From Bacillota bacterium (GTDB lineage: Bacteria > Bacillota > Clostridia > Christensenellales > SZUA-584): a stretch of 47,570 nucleotides of DNA. Both the position numbers and the translations under genes were made by a program. The notes under the pieces are model-generated. The model saw only the letters and a list, made by a program, of their open reading frames with translations, was not told the DNA's origin and searched no databases. Location of the stretch: assembly GCA_023461435.1 (NCBI GenBank), contig JAEYLC010000047.1:1-47570 (forward strand). Reading direction: 5' to 3'. Below are positions 17,201 to 26,070 of this stretch, piece after piece. Each line of letters opens with the position of its first letter. The stretch's first letter is position 1.

Positions 17201-18490
17201 GGTAATGCCGCAATAGCGCGGATTGAGCCCCGTCGTCTCAAGGTCGAACACCACGTATTCGTCCGCGAATTCCTCGCTGTATGAAAAGCCCACATCGTCG
17301 AATATGTAAGCCTCCATGCCGTATATCACCTTGATGCCAAGCTTCTTTGCGATATCAAACGCGCGCGGAAACGCCTGCACCACGCCGTGATCCGTGATCG
17401 CCACAGCCTCGTGCCCGAACGCGGAGGCCCGCTTGACCACGTCCACCTCGTCCGCGCAGCCGTCGAGTGCGCTCATGTTCGTGTGCATATGCAGCTCCAC
17501 GCGCTTGACCTCCGCGTGATCCTCTCGCCGCACCGCCTTTGTCTCCTCGATGCTTTTCACCGTGATGGTCAGCTCGCGTGAAAAGCTGTCGTAGCCCGCC
17601 GTACCCGCGACGCGCAGCGCCGGAGCCTTTTGCATACGTTCCATGATCTCATCGCGCTGGTCGCGCCCCACAAACGCCTTGCAGGTCACCGTGGAAGTCA
17701 GGTCGGTCACGCTGAACACAATGATGGATTTCTTGCCGCGCGTCTCGTTTTTGATATCGAACGATTTCAAGTCCATCATCTGCCCACTGATCACGCACGC
17801 GCCCGTCAGCTCGGAGAGCTCCTTGACGGGTGTCAGCTCGCCGGGCACATGCTTGCCGTGTATGAGGCTCGTCTGCTCCTTCTTGGGTTCCGCTTTGGCC
17901 GCAGCCTTGCTCTCAGCGGCGGGCTTGCCCGTTTGCTTCGCGGCCGGCTGAGCCGCCGCTTTTTCAACTGCCACGCTCTTCACCTTCGCCGCTTTTTTGC
18001 GCACGGGCGCGGGCAGCGCATCCCGTAAGCACCGGCCGACTGCCACCGATGCGCCGTCGCCGAGGCAGCGCTGCAGATAATCCGTCAGATAATCGCGGAT
18101 ACCCATTGACGAAAAAAGCTCGGACGCGAACTCGTCGGCAAAATCCACATGCAGCGTTTTGCCCTTGAGAGATATCAGGCAGCGCTGAAGAAACGGCGCG
18201 AAAGCCTCCCGGTACGCGCTGCAAAGCTCCCTTAAATGCGCTTCAAACGGCGCCGTGTCATTTTCGTTAAAATCCTTGTATTGAAAAAAGACCTCGGCAT
18301 CCTTATCGACGTTTTCCTTGACGTAATTTTCTATGGAAAGGCAGGCGTCTCCGGGCAGCAGGTTGCAGCAAAAGTGAAGCAGCAGACGCAAATTTTTTGC
18401 GTCGTGCTGCGCTTTTTCAAACTGCAGATCATAACGTTCATCCACACCGACGCTGTTTTTCAGCGCGGCGAAAAAATTATCCGGCTTCAC
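14240..18490 (-). CDS. polC: DNA polymerase III alpha subunit, Gram-positive type PolC
   Basis: 1416 residues, close to the usual 1430-1440. It is the main replicative polymerase of Firmicutes with built-in proofreading. In order: PolC N-terminal region, an Ala/Lys-rich linker (about 155-205), an OB domain, the first half of the PHP domain (ELHMHTNMSALDG near 331), the inserted DEDD exonuclease (YVVFDLETTGLNP near 415 with AHNAPFDMSF), the rest of PHP, then the C-family polymerase core. The core includes a zinc-finger-like run (CPNCRHSDF, CPKC) and the catalytic PDIDLNFSG. The start is GTG at 18490 behind AAGGGGG. It ends the rseP-ispG-polC transcript. The terminal SLFD may be a beta-clamp contact. 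Confidence 0.96.
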   Translation of the reverse strand: MKPDNFFAALKNSVGVDERYDLQFEKAQHDAKNLRLLLHFCCNLLPGDACLSIENYVKENVDKDAEVFFQYKDFNENDTAPFEAHLRELCSAYREAFAPFLQRCLISLKGKTLHVDFADEFASELFSSMGIRDYLTDYLQRCLGDGASVAVGRCLRDALPAPVRKKAAKVKSVAVEKAAAQPAAKQTGKPAAESKAAAKAEPKKEQTSLIHGKHVPGELTPVKELSELTGACVISGQMMDLKSFDIKNETRGKKSIIVFSVTDLTSTVTCKAFVGRDQRDEIMERMQKAPALRVAGTAGYDSFSRELTITVKSIEETKAVRREDHAEVKRVELHMHTNMSALDGCADEVDVVKRASAFGHEAVAITDHGVVQAFPRAFDIAKKLGIKVIYGMEAYIFDDVGFSYSEEFADEYVVFDLETTGLNPRYCGITEIGAVKLRRGEIVDTFSTFVNPEQPISRQITDITGITDEMVKDAPKMGEALMMFKDYIGDTPLAAHNAPFDMSFIKKHGEDNGIRFDNPCLDTVGLLKRTFPNHKSYSLGNLAADFNIKLRHHRALDDAECTAKLMAMAMRQLENPHAPLETGGEKNKKTNHIILLCKDKKGLFNLYKLVSESHIKHFYRRPRVPKSLLIQHREGLIVGSACEQGELIQAILRFASDGEIEEIASFYDYLEVQPDGNNMFMVREGRLRDVEAVRDITRRIVALGEKLSKPVIATCDAHFIEPQDEYFRRILMHGQKFSDADNQAPLFFRTTDEMLGEFAYLGEAKAREIVIDNTRAVAAQVESIVLLPDDTAMPEIPDAAEKLEKMCFENARAKYGDPLPENVETRLKFELNNIIHHGYSVLYYIAYELVKHSLDDGYLVGSRGSVGSSLAATMAGITEVNALPPHYVCPNCRHSDFNVDMKQYACGPDLPPKDCPKCGTAYLRDGYEIPFATFLGINADKVPDIDLNFSGVYQPEAHKFILEFFGEEHVFRAGTISSIKEQTAYGFVKNYLAEKGITASKAEIDRLTKGVSGTKRTTGQHPGGLVILPKSRDIHEFTPIQYPANDADSGSVTTHYNFNSLHDRLVKLDILGHDDPTALRMLQDITGINPKEVPINDADTLSLFSSTRALGLKPEQILGCEVGSIAIPEFGTKFVRQILVETQPTTIDELVRIAGLSHGTDVWLNNAHDLIQDGTATLREVICTRDDIMNYLVAKGMDATESFFIMESVRKGKGLKDDWEAHMREAGVPGWFIDSCKKIAYMFPRAHAVAYVMMALRIAYFKVHHPRAFYATYFSVRADNLDAAYLHSGETVRARIAHIEAQGKAATALEQSQLTVLEVALEMYERGIEFLPCDLYKSDATNCVIEDEGLRLPFNALGGTGTSAAQGIVRAREAGPFLSVEDLKARSGISSAVVTKLEENGCLKGLLKSNQLSLFD

Positions 18491-18517
18491 CCGTTGCCCC
18501 CTTATTGCTGTATATCT

Positions 18518-19564
<1,047 letters not shown>

Positions 19565-19570
19565 AAAATA

Positions 19571-20632
19571 TCAGCCGCTGAACATCTTTGTAAGGTCCTG
19601 ATAGGTGATCAGTATAAAGACCACGATGAGCAGCGCAAACCCCACAAAATGGATCATGCCTTCCACGTTTCTCGGCACGGGCTTTCTGAACAGCTTTTCG
19701 ATACCGATGAACACGAGGCGTCCGCCATCGAGAGCGGGCAGCGGCAGCAGGTTGCAGATGCCGAGGCTGATGCTGATCGCGACGCCAAGGCGCAGCACGT
19801 TCTCAACGCTGCTTCTGATAGCCTCCCCGAGAATTGCGGTCATCTGCACGACGCCCATCGCGTTCTCCGTTCCCTTTCCCGCGAAAAGCCCGAGAACGGC
19901 GAGTATCGTTCCTTTAACAACAAGGAACATCCATTTGAACGACAGCCCTATCGCTTCAAAGAACCCGAACGTCGCGCGCTGGCTGCCCACGGATATACCC
20001 GTTTTATAGCCTGTCACGGGGTGCTCGGTATCGCCGTTCAGTATATAGTTTTCGTAATACTGATAAGGCACCTGCAGCCCGATAACCTGACCGCCGCGCT
20101 GTACGGTGATATCCATGATCTTATTATCCGCTGCCGCGATGCCGTTATCGAGCTCGAGAGCAAAATCCATCTTAACGCCGTTCATCTCGAGTATCACGTC
20201 GCCCTGCTGCAGGCCCGCCGCCTGCGCCGGGCTGTCTGCCCACACCTCTGAAATGATGGGCACGGCGTCGCCAAACGCGCATAATGTGATGATCACGAGA
20301 ATAAAGGCAAAGAGTATGTTAAAAAGCGGCCCCGCGAAAATCGCCAGCGCGCGCCGTCCCGCGGGCTGACTGTTAAAAGCAAGCCGGTCGTTAAGCTCCT
20401 CATCCTCACCGTAGAATTTTGTGTATCCGCCGAGGAAAACCCAGCGAATCGAATATAAAATATCGTTTTTGACCCACTGCTTGATCTTGGGGCCAAACCC
20501 GACTGAAAATTCAACCACTTTGATTTTGCACGCACGGCCGACGCTGAAATGACCCAGCTCATGAACCATAATGATAATGCCGATGACCAGTAACGCGCCG
20601 ATAATGCTGATTGCTGTCGCGATAATATCCAA
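19571..20632 (-). CDS. rseP: RIP metalloprotease RseP (site-2 protease family)
   Basis: 353 residues. It is a membrane-embedded zinc protease that cuts transmembrane anti-sigma factors and signal-peptide remnants. The zinc motif HELGH is near residue 25 inside the first membrane segment; the third ligand is in NLLPLPALDGGRLVF near 296-310. A single PDZ domain (AAGLQQGDVILEMNG, about 139-153) is typical of the Gram-positive RasP form. The start is TTG at 20632, preceded by two GGAGA-type sites; no ATG fits. An extended -10 promoter lies 24 bases upstream. It heads the rseP-ispG-polC transcript. Confidence 0.93.
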   Translation of the reverse strand: MDIIATAISIIGALLVIGIIIMVHELGHFSVGRACKIKVVEFSVGFGPKIKQWVKNDILYSIRWVFLGGYTKFYGEDEELNDRLAFNSQPAGRRALAIFAGPLFNILFAFILVIITLCAFGDAVPIISEVWADSPAQAAGLQQGDVILEMNGVKMDFALELDNGIAAADNKIMDITVQRGGQVIGLQVPYQYYENYILNGDTEHPVTGYKTGISVGSQRATFGFFEAIGLSFKWMFLVVKGTILAVLGLFAGKGTENAMGVVQMTAILGEAIRSSVENVLRLGVAISISLGICNLLPLPALDGGRLVFIGIEKLFRKPVPRNVEGMIHFVGFALLIVVFILITYQDLTKMFSG

Positions 20633-20655
20633 TCTCCGATCTCCCTTTTTTTATC

Positions 20656-20664
20656 ATTATATCA
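20656..20664 (-). promoter_or_regulatory. Extended -10 promoter for rseP-ispG-polC
   Basis: The minus strand reads TGATATAAT, a perfect extended -10 (TGnTATAAT), 24 bases before the rseP TTG. No convincing -35 lies at 16-18 bases, consistent with an extended -10 type promoter. It falls in the 146-base gap after dxr. Confidence 0.65.
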
Positions 20665-20778
20665 TGTCTGAAGTCCCAAAATACGTAACAATTTATTAAA
20701 TGTTCGAACCGGCGGCAAAAAAGCAACATCTGCGTCCGCATTCCCTGTCTTTATTTTGTCACCGGACCGGGCGTTTTA

Positions 20779-21921
20779 TCAAATGTTATGATATACAAAG
20801 TCCTTGACTTCCTTGTCGGTCGTGTAGATTTCAATCAGCGTATTCGCCTTCAAATGCGAAAACTTGTTCATCGCGAACGCCACGCGCTTTTCAATGTCGC
20901 CGAATGTGATCTTCTTCTCGAGGAACAGCTCCACCGCCGCCTCGTTGGCCGCGTTCATGATGATGGGCAGCGCGCCGCCCTCGCGGATCGCGTCCTGCGC
21001 GTGCTTTAAACACGGGAACTTGTCCGTATCCGGCACATCGAACGTCAGGGTTTTGAGCGTCTTGAAATCAAGATGCCCCACCACGCTGCCTAAACGCTCG
21101 GGATGCCCGAACGCGTACTGTATCGGCTGACGCATGTCCGTCGGCCCGAGCTGCGCGATCACCGCGCCGTCGTTATATTCGATCATCGAATGGATGATGC
21201 TCTGCCGGTGCACCACGACGTCGATCATTTCGGGGTTCACATCAAACAGCCAGCGCGCTTCGATGATCTCAAGCCCCTTGTTCATGTATGTCGCGCAGTC
21301 CACCGTGATCTTTCTGCCCATGCGCCAGTTCGGATGGCGCAGCGCCTGATCCACCGTGGCGCTGCGAATGGCCTGCTTATCCCAGTCGAAAAACGGCCCG
21401 CCCGATGCCGTGAGTATGATGCGGCGCAGGCCCGTCGTATCCACGCCTTTAAGGCACTGGTATATCGCGCAAAGCTCACTGTCCACCGGGAACAGCTCGG
21501 ATTTGCTCGTTTTTTGCTTCTGCTTAACGATATGTCCGCCGCACACGAGCGATTCCTTGTTCGCGAGCGCCACATCAATGCCGCGGTCGAGACATTCGAT
21601 CAGCGGCGGAAGCCCCGCGATGCCCACCACGGCGATCAGCACCATATCCGGATTGCCCGCGGTGCACGATTCGATGAGCCCCTGTATGCCAAAGCCGACC
21701 TTCATGCCCTTGGGCACCTTTTTCTCAAATTCGGCGTCGCCGCCGCTCCCCGTGACCCCGACATAGCACGCGCCGAACTTTTTCGCCGTTTCGAGCAGCG
21801 CATCGCTGCTGTTGTGCGCCGTCAGCGCCGTCACCTGAAAACGGTCGGGAAACTGCTCTATGATATCAAGCGCCTGTCGCCCGATCGAGCCGGTTGCGCC
21901 GAGTATAGCTATCTTTTTCAT
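20779..21921 (-). CDS. dxr: 1-deoxy-D-xylulose-5-phosphate reductoisomerase
   Basis: 380 residues. It converts DXP to MEP with NADPH, the first committed step of the isoprenoid pathway. The NADPH site GATGSIGRQALDII is at 8-21, the ANKESLVCGG segment near 119, the metal-binding DSELCAIYQCL near 146 with catalytic ASGGPFF near 172, and the C-terminal MNAANEAAVELF near 325. Length is normal. It starts 15 bases downstream of cdsA in the pyrH-to-dxr chain. A 146-base gap with its own promoter separates it from rseP, which often follows directly in other Firmicutes. Confidence 0.96.
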   Translation of the reverse strand: MKKIAILGATGSIGRQALDIIEQFPDRFQVTALTAHNSSDALLETAKKFGACYVGVTGSGGDAEFEKKVPKGMKVGFGIQGLIESCTAGNPDMVLIAVVGIAGLPPLIECLDRGIDVALANKESLVCGGHIVKQKQKTSKSELFPVDSELCAIYQCLKGVDTTGLRRIILTASGGPFFDWDKQAIRSATVDQALRHPNWRMGRKITVDCATYMNKGLEIIEARWLFDVNPEMIDVVVHRQSIIHSMIEYNDGAVIAQLGPTDMRQPIQYAFGHPERLGSVVGHLDFKTLKTLTFDVPDTDKFPCLKHAQDAIREGGALPIIMNAANEAAVELFLEKKITFGDIEKRVAFAMNKFSHLKANTLIEIYTTDKEVKDFVYHNI

Positions 21922-21935
21922 TGATACGTCCTTTT

Positions 21936-22739
21936 TTATGCCACTAATACAAAATAAAAAGCGAAAACGGCCGGGCTGATAAACAGCACGCTGTCGAGCC
22001 TGTCCATCGCGCCGCCGTGCTCACCCATAATATGCCCATAATCCTTGATGCCGAGTCTTCTTTTCACAAGCGACGCCGCAAGATCGCCGATCTGCGTCAT
22101 CACGGAAAGAATCACACCGAGCAGCCCGTACCAGAGCGGGTTCATGTAAACATGGAAGCTCTGCTGAAGCAGCACGCCAATCAGTACCACAGCGCATGTG
22201 CCGAACACGAGCCCGCCAATGGCACCTTCCACCGTCTTTTTGGGGCTGACCTTGGGAATCAGCTTGTGCCTGCCGAAAAGCCTGCCGCTAAAATACGCAA
22301 ATGTGTCGGTGATGACTGCCGAGCCAAACGCGATGATCACGAGAAAACGTGATATATCCGGCTGATCTATGCTGAACAGCGCGAGCAAAAACGCAAAAAA
22401 CAGCCCGGGGTAAAGCATGGGCAGCGCCGTTATCAGCCCGTCCATCGCGTCGCGTCCGGTCAGCACCAGATGCGTGAACACAGCCATGATACCAAAAGCC
22501 GTGAGTATGGCGATGCCCGCAAGGCCGCCGACAAACTCATACGCCGGATAAAGCAGCACCGCGTAGCCGTACCCGAGAGCCCGCATCGGGCGCCCCACGG
22601 AGCTGACCGCGCCCATCATCTCATGGACGCAGAGCACAGCGACAGCCGCGACGACGAGCTGCGCGTACAGGCCGTGAAAATAGATCACGGAAAACAGCAG
22701 CGCCAGCGCCGGTATCGCGTAAAGTATACGTTTGCCCAA
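21936..22739 (-). CDS. cdsA: Phosphatidate cytidylyltransferase (CDP-diacylglycerol synthase)
   Basis: 267 residues. It makes CDP-diacylglycerol, the precursor of anionic phospholipids, at the membrane. About eight hydrophobic segments are visible, and the family signature near the C-terminus is intact (SLVKRRLGIKDYGHIMGEHGG followed by MDRLD; the motif is SxxKRx4KDx5-6HGGxxDRxD). Its ATG directly follows the uppS stop. The order uppS-cdsA-dxr is standard for the conserved rpsB-to-rseP chain. Confidence 0.94.
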   Translation of the reverse strand: MGKRILYAIPALALLFSVIYFHGLYAQLVVAAVAVLCVHEMMGAVSSVGRPMRALGYGYAVLLYPAYEFVGGLAGIAILTAFGIMAVFTHLVLTGRDAMDGLITALPMLYPGLFFAFLLALFSIDQPDISRFLVIIAFGSAVITDTFAYFSGRLFGRHKLIPKVSPKKTVEGAIGGLVFGTCAVVLIGVLLQQSFHVYMNPLWYGLLGVILSVMTQIGDLAASLVKRRLGIKDYGHIMGEHGGAMDRLDSVLFISPAVFAFYFVLVA

Positions 22740-23501
22740 TCAACTTCCTCCAATTCCGCCGAAACGGCGGTCACGCTTAGCAAAGCAATTCAGCGCCTTC
22801 AAATATTCGAGCTCGTCAAAATCCGGCCAGAGCGTATCCGTAAAATAAAACTCCGCGTAGGCAAGCTGATACAGCAAAAAGTTGCTGATCCGCATCTCGC
22901 CGCTCGTGCGTATAAAAAGATCGGGGTCCGGCTGGTCTCCCGTGCACAAATACGCGGACACACACTTTTCGTCGATATCGTCCGCGCTGAGCCCGTCGCT
23001 GACGATGCGTTTCACGGCATCCACAATATCCCCGCGTCCGCCGTAATTGATCGCCATGTTAAGCGTAAGCCCCGAGTTGTTCTTTGTCTTTTCAATGGCG
23101 CGGTCAATCTCAGCCTTGACCTCCTTCGGGAGCCGCGTTAAATCGCCGAAAGTTTTGATGCGCACGTTTTTCACGTGCAGCTCATCGAGCTCTTTGGCGA
23201 GATACTCCAGCAGCAGCTTCATCAGCGTGCCCACCTCATCGGCAGGCCGCTTCCAGTTTTCCGTGGAAAACGCAAACAGCGTCAGATATCTTACGCCGAT
23301 ATCCGAACTCATGCGAACGATGGTGCGCACCCGCTCCACGCCGGCCCTGTGCCCGGCGCTGCGGGGCAGCATTTTTTTCTGTGCCCAGCGTCCGTTGCCG
23401 TCCATGATCACGGCGACATGCTGCGGCAGCCGCTCCATATCCACACGACTGTACACATCCGTGTTCTTGCGGCGAAAAATAATATCCGCGATTACGCCCA
23501 A
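22740..23501 (-). CDS. uppS: Isoprenyl transferase (undecaprenyl diphosphate synthase)
   Basis: 253 residues. It elongates farnesyl diphosphate to the C55 carrier lipid for peptidoglycan. The catalytic VAVIMDGNGRWAQKK is at 29-43, FAFSTENWKRP near 75, and the C-terminal FIRTSGEMRISNFLL with LWPDF near 218-233. The best start is TTG at 23501 with AGGTGG upstream; the first internal ATG (residue 22) has no ribosome binding site. The first 10 bases overlap the end of the small PASTA-like gene. Confidence 0.95.
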   Translation of the reverse strand: MGVIADIIFRRKNTDVYSRVDMERLPQHVAVIMDGNGRWAQKKMLPRSAGHRAGVERVRTIVRMSSDIGVRYLTLFAFSTENWKRPADEVGTLMKLLLEYLAKELDELHVKNVRIKTFGDLTRLPKEVKAEIDRAIEKTKNNSGLTLNMAINYGGRGDIVDAVKRIVSDGLSADDIDEKCVSAYLCTGDQPDPDLFIRTSGEMRISNFLLYQLAYAEFYFTDTLWPDFDELEYLKALNCFAKRDRRFGGIGGS

Positions 23502-23704
23502 TTGTTACCCACCTGCGTTTTAAAATGTGACACCGTGATCTCGACAGACTGACCGCCAAGGTCACGCTGCCTGATCACGCGCGTCGAATCGGCATCCGCG
23601 ATGCCGCGTCTTGACACGTACAGCGCGCGGACGACCGTAAATCCCTTTTCCTCAAGATATGCAGCTGCCTGCGCCTCTTGCCAGCCGATGACACACGGCG
23701 TCAT
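23492..23704 (-). CDS. Small PASTA-like single-domain protein
   Basis: 70 residues, acidic to neutral, with no signal or membrane segment. The pattern VIGWQEAQAAAYLEEKGF, a central VVRALYV strand, then RVIRQRDLGGQSVEITVS follows the helix-strand-strand plan of a PASTA domain (P-x-V-x-G-x3-A-x3-L-x2-G, then VI-x-Q-x-P-x-G). It lacks the usual tandem copies, membrane anchor and kinase or PBP partner. It overlaps the frr stop by 4 bases (ATGA) and uppS by 10, so it is translated in this chain. The role is unknown. The resemblance is by eye and could be convergent. Confidence 0.6.
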   Translation of the reverse strand: MTPCVIGWQEAQAAAYLEEKGFTVVRALYVSRRGIADADSTRVIRQRDLGGQSVEITVSHFKTQVGNNWA

Positions 23705-24264
23705 ACTTCCATGATCTCTTTTTCTTTTTCCTTCACGAGGTCGTCGATGGTCTTGGTATGATCGTTCGTGTATTTTTGCACATCGTCTTCGAGTATATTG
23801 AAATCGTCCTCGGTGATCTCGCTTGCCTTCTTGGCCTTTTTGAATGCCTCGTTGGCATCCCTGCGGATTGAGCGAATCGCCACCTTGGCCTCTTCGCCCT
23901 TTTTGTGTATGTTCTTGGCGATATCACGGCGGCGTTCTTCAGTCAACTCCGGCACAACGAGACGAATCACCTTGCCGTCGTTGGCGGGATTGATGCCAAG
24001 CTCCGATTTTTGGATCGCTTTTTCCACGTTGGGAATCAGCTTCGGGTCCCATAAAGATATCACAAGCATGCGCGGTTCGGGTGCCGAAATATTGCCGATC
24101 TGATTGAGCGGCGTCGGTGTGCCGTAATAATCGACCATAATGCCGTCAAGAAGCTGCGGGTTGGCCCTGCCGGCGCGAATATGTGTCAGGTCTTTTTTGA
24201 AAACCGCAATCGTCTTTTCCATTTTGACCATCGCATTTTCCAATGCTTCATGTTTGATTTGCAT
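23701..24264 (-). CDS. frr: Ribosome recycling factor
   Basis: 187 residues from the ATG at 24264, which has GGGAGGTT upstream. A longer frame exists but adds 37 non-conserved residues and lacks a site. With EF-G it splits post-termination ribosomes. Typical features are KTIAVFKKDLTHIRAGRANP near 17-36, YYGTPTPLNQIGNISAPEPR near 47-66, and the C-terminal helix IDDLVKEKEKEIMEV. The pyrH-frr pair is 26 bases apart, as in most bacteria. Confidence 0.96.
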   Translation of the reverse strand: MQIKHEALENAMVKMEKTIAVFKKDLTHIRAGRANPQLLDGIMVDYYGTPTPLNQIGNISAPEPRMLVISLWDPKLIPNVEKAIQKSELGINPANDGKVIRLVVPELTEERRRDIAKNIHKKGEEAKVAIRSIRRDANEAFKKAKKASEITEDDFNILEDDVQKYTNDHTKTIDDLVKEKEKEIMEV

Positions 24265-24290
24265 TTTTTCTAACCTCCCGAATTTATTTT

Positions 24291-25001
24291 TTAAGGCTTT
24301 GAGTTGATCCGCGTCCCGATGCTTTCGCCCATCACAACGCGCTTGATGCCATCGGGCGCGTCGAGACCGAAGCAAACAATAGGAATATTGTTATCCATAC
24401 ACAGCGAAACGGCGGTGGTATCCATCACCGAAAGTCCCTGATTGATCACATCAATATAGCTGATAAATTCGTATTTTCTGGCGCCCGGGTTGATCTTGGG
24501 ATCGCTGTCGTAAACGCCGTCGACATTCTTGGCAAGCAGTATCAGCTCCGCCTCGATCTCCGCGGCGCGGAGCGCCGCCGCCGTATCCGTCGAAAAATAC
24601 GGATTGCCTGTGCCGCACGCGAATATCACAACCCGGCCCTTTTCTAGATGCCGCATCGCTCTGCGGCGGATGTAAGGCTCGGCAATCTGCCTCATTTCAA
24701 TGGCGGTCAATACGCGCGTCTGCATGCCTTTGCCTTCAAGGGCGTCCTGCATCGCGAGCGCGTTGATCACCGTCGCAAGCATACCCATGTGGTCGGCTGT
24801 CGTTCTGTCCATGCCGACGCCGCTGCGTCCGCGCCATATGTTGCCGCCGCCCACGATGATGCCGATCTCCACACCCATCTTCGCCACTTCAATGACCTGA
24901 TCGGCCACGTGGCTCATCACATCAAAATCGAACCCGGACTTCTCGCTGCCCGCAAGCGCTTCGCCGCTGATCTTGAGAATAATCCTCTTGTATTTAGGCA
25001 T
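24291..25001 (-). CDS. pyrH: UMP kinase
   Basis: 236 residues from the ATG at 25001, which has AAAGGAGAC upstream; an in-frame upstream ATG would add 21 residues not seen in the family. It phosphorylates UMP to UDP for nucleic acids and cell wall. Motifs: KRIILKISGEALAG near 5-18, IGIIVGGGNIWRG near 47-59, a DRTTAD site, and CGTGNPYFSTDTAAALRA near 127-144. It is the first gene of the pyrH-to-dxr chain. An imperfect hairpin (25057-25081) lies in its leader. Read-through from the tsf terminator may also feed it. Confidence 0.95.
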   Translation of the reverse strand: MPKYKRIILKISGEALAGSEKSGFDFDVMSHVADQVIEVAKMGVEIGIIVGGGNIWRGRSGVGMDRTTADHMGMLATVINALAMQDALEGKGMQTRVLTAIEMRQIAEPYIRRRAMRHLEKGRVVIFACGTGNPYFSTDTAAALRAAEIEAELILLAKNVDGVYDSDPKINPGARKYEFISYIDVINQGLSVMDTTAVSLCMDNNIPIVCFGLDAPDGIKRVVMGESIGTRINSKP

Positions 25002-25085
25002 AAGCCGTCTCCTTTTTTTGATTCGACCAAGGCAAATCCGGACGTCTGGCCCCTCTAAAAACACCTGACTTTAGGGGGATCCGCT

Positions 25086-25119
25086 AAAAAAGGGAGAGCT
25101 CATGCACCGGCTCTCCCTT
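25086..25119 (-). terminator. Intrinsic terminator of rpsB-tsf
   Basis: Minus strand: AAGGGAGAGC, loop CGGTGCATGA, GCTCTCCCTT, then a T run. A perfect 10-bp stem, about 10 bases past the tsf stop. Confidence 0.92.
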
Positions 25120-25128
25120 ACGTCTCGC

Positions 25129-26043
25129 TTATAAATTCGCCTGCTTCATGACCTCATCTACAAAATCGTCTTTTCTCTTTTCCAGACCTTCGCCCATCTC
25201 ATAGCGGACAAAGCGTCTGATGGAAACGGTCGAGCCGATTTCCGCGATCTTTTCTTTGAGTATGTCCTTCACAGCTTTATCCTGATCCTTCACAAACGGC
25301 TGCTCCATCAGGCATACGTCTTTGTAATACTTCTGTATGCGCCCCTCCACCATCTTGTCAACGATCTGAGCGGGCTTTCCTTCACCGAGGGCCTGCGCGC
25401 GAAGAATTTCCTTTTCCTCCGTGATTATGCTCTCGGGCACTTCTCCCGGCACCACATACAGCGGATTCGAAGCCGCGATCTGCATCGCCACGTCCTTCAC
25501 AAACGCCTTGAACGCGGGGTTGCCGATCACCGAACCGGGGCAGTTTACTTCCACGAGCACGCCGATCTTGCCGCCCATGTGAATATAGCTGTCCGCGACG
25601 CCCTGCTCCGCCTCAAAGCGGGTAAAACGTCTGATGGCGATTTTCTCGCCGATCTCACCGATCTTCTCGTTGAGTATGTCGCTCACGGTCTTGCCCTGAG
25701 CATTTTTCTGCTCGAGCAGCTCTTCCACGGAAGCGGGGCTGCCAGCTTTGATCTGTGCCGCAACTTCCTGCACAAACGCTTTGAAAGCGGGCGTCTTGGC
25801 CACGAAGTCGGTCTCGCAGTTCACCTCGACAACCACGCCGACGTTTCCGTCAATGAGGCTGTCCACAATGCCCTCGGCCGCGATGCGTCCGGCCTTTTTG
25901 GCCGCAGACGCAAGACCCTTTTCACGCAGAATCTTGATCGCTTCTTCCATATCGCCGTTCGCCTGAACCAGCGCGTTTTTGCAGTCCATCATACCGGCGC
26001 CGGTCTTTTCTCTTAAGTCCTTTACGTCACTCGCTTGAATCAT
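25129..26043 (-). CDS. tsf: Elongation factor Ts
   Basis: 304 residues. It is the guanine nucleotide exchange factor for EF-Tu. The N-terminal UBA-like module with VKDLREKTGAGMMDCKNAL (7-25) and the CETDFVAKTPAFK motif (near 75-87) are diagnostic; the core carries two related subdomains, each ending in a REKIAEIG/NEKIGEIG segment followed by RRF. Length matches the 290-305 range in Firmicutes. It lies 27 bases after rpsB and ends at a strong terminator. Confidence 0.96.
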   Translation of the reverse strand: MIQASDVKDLREKTGAGMMDCKNALVQANGDMEEAIKILREKGLASAAKKAGRIAAEGIVDSLIDGNVGVVVEVNCETDFVAKTPAFKAFVQEVAAQIKAGSPASVEELLEQKNAQGKTVSDILNEKIGEIGEKIAIRRFTRFEAEQGVADSYIHMGGKIGVLVEVNCPGSVIGNPAFKAFVKDVAMQIAASNPLYVVPGEVPESIITEEKEILRAQALGEGKPAQIVDKMVEGRIQKYYKDVCLMEQPFVKDQDKAVKDILKEKIAEIGSTVSIRRFVRYEMGEGLEKRKDDFVDEVMKQANL

Positions 26044-26070
26044 ATCTTAATACTCTCCTTGTAAACTCGC

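Noticed and set aside
20701..20712. tRNA T-loop-like GTTCGAACC
   Set aside because: No acceptor, D or anticodon arms around it.
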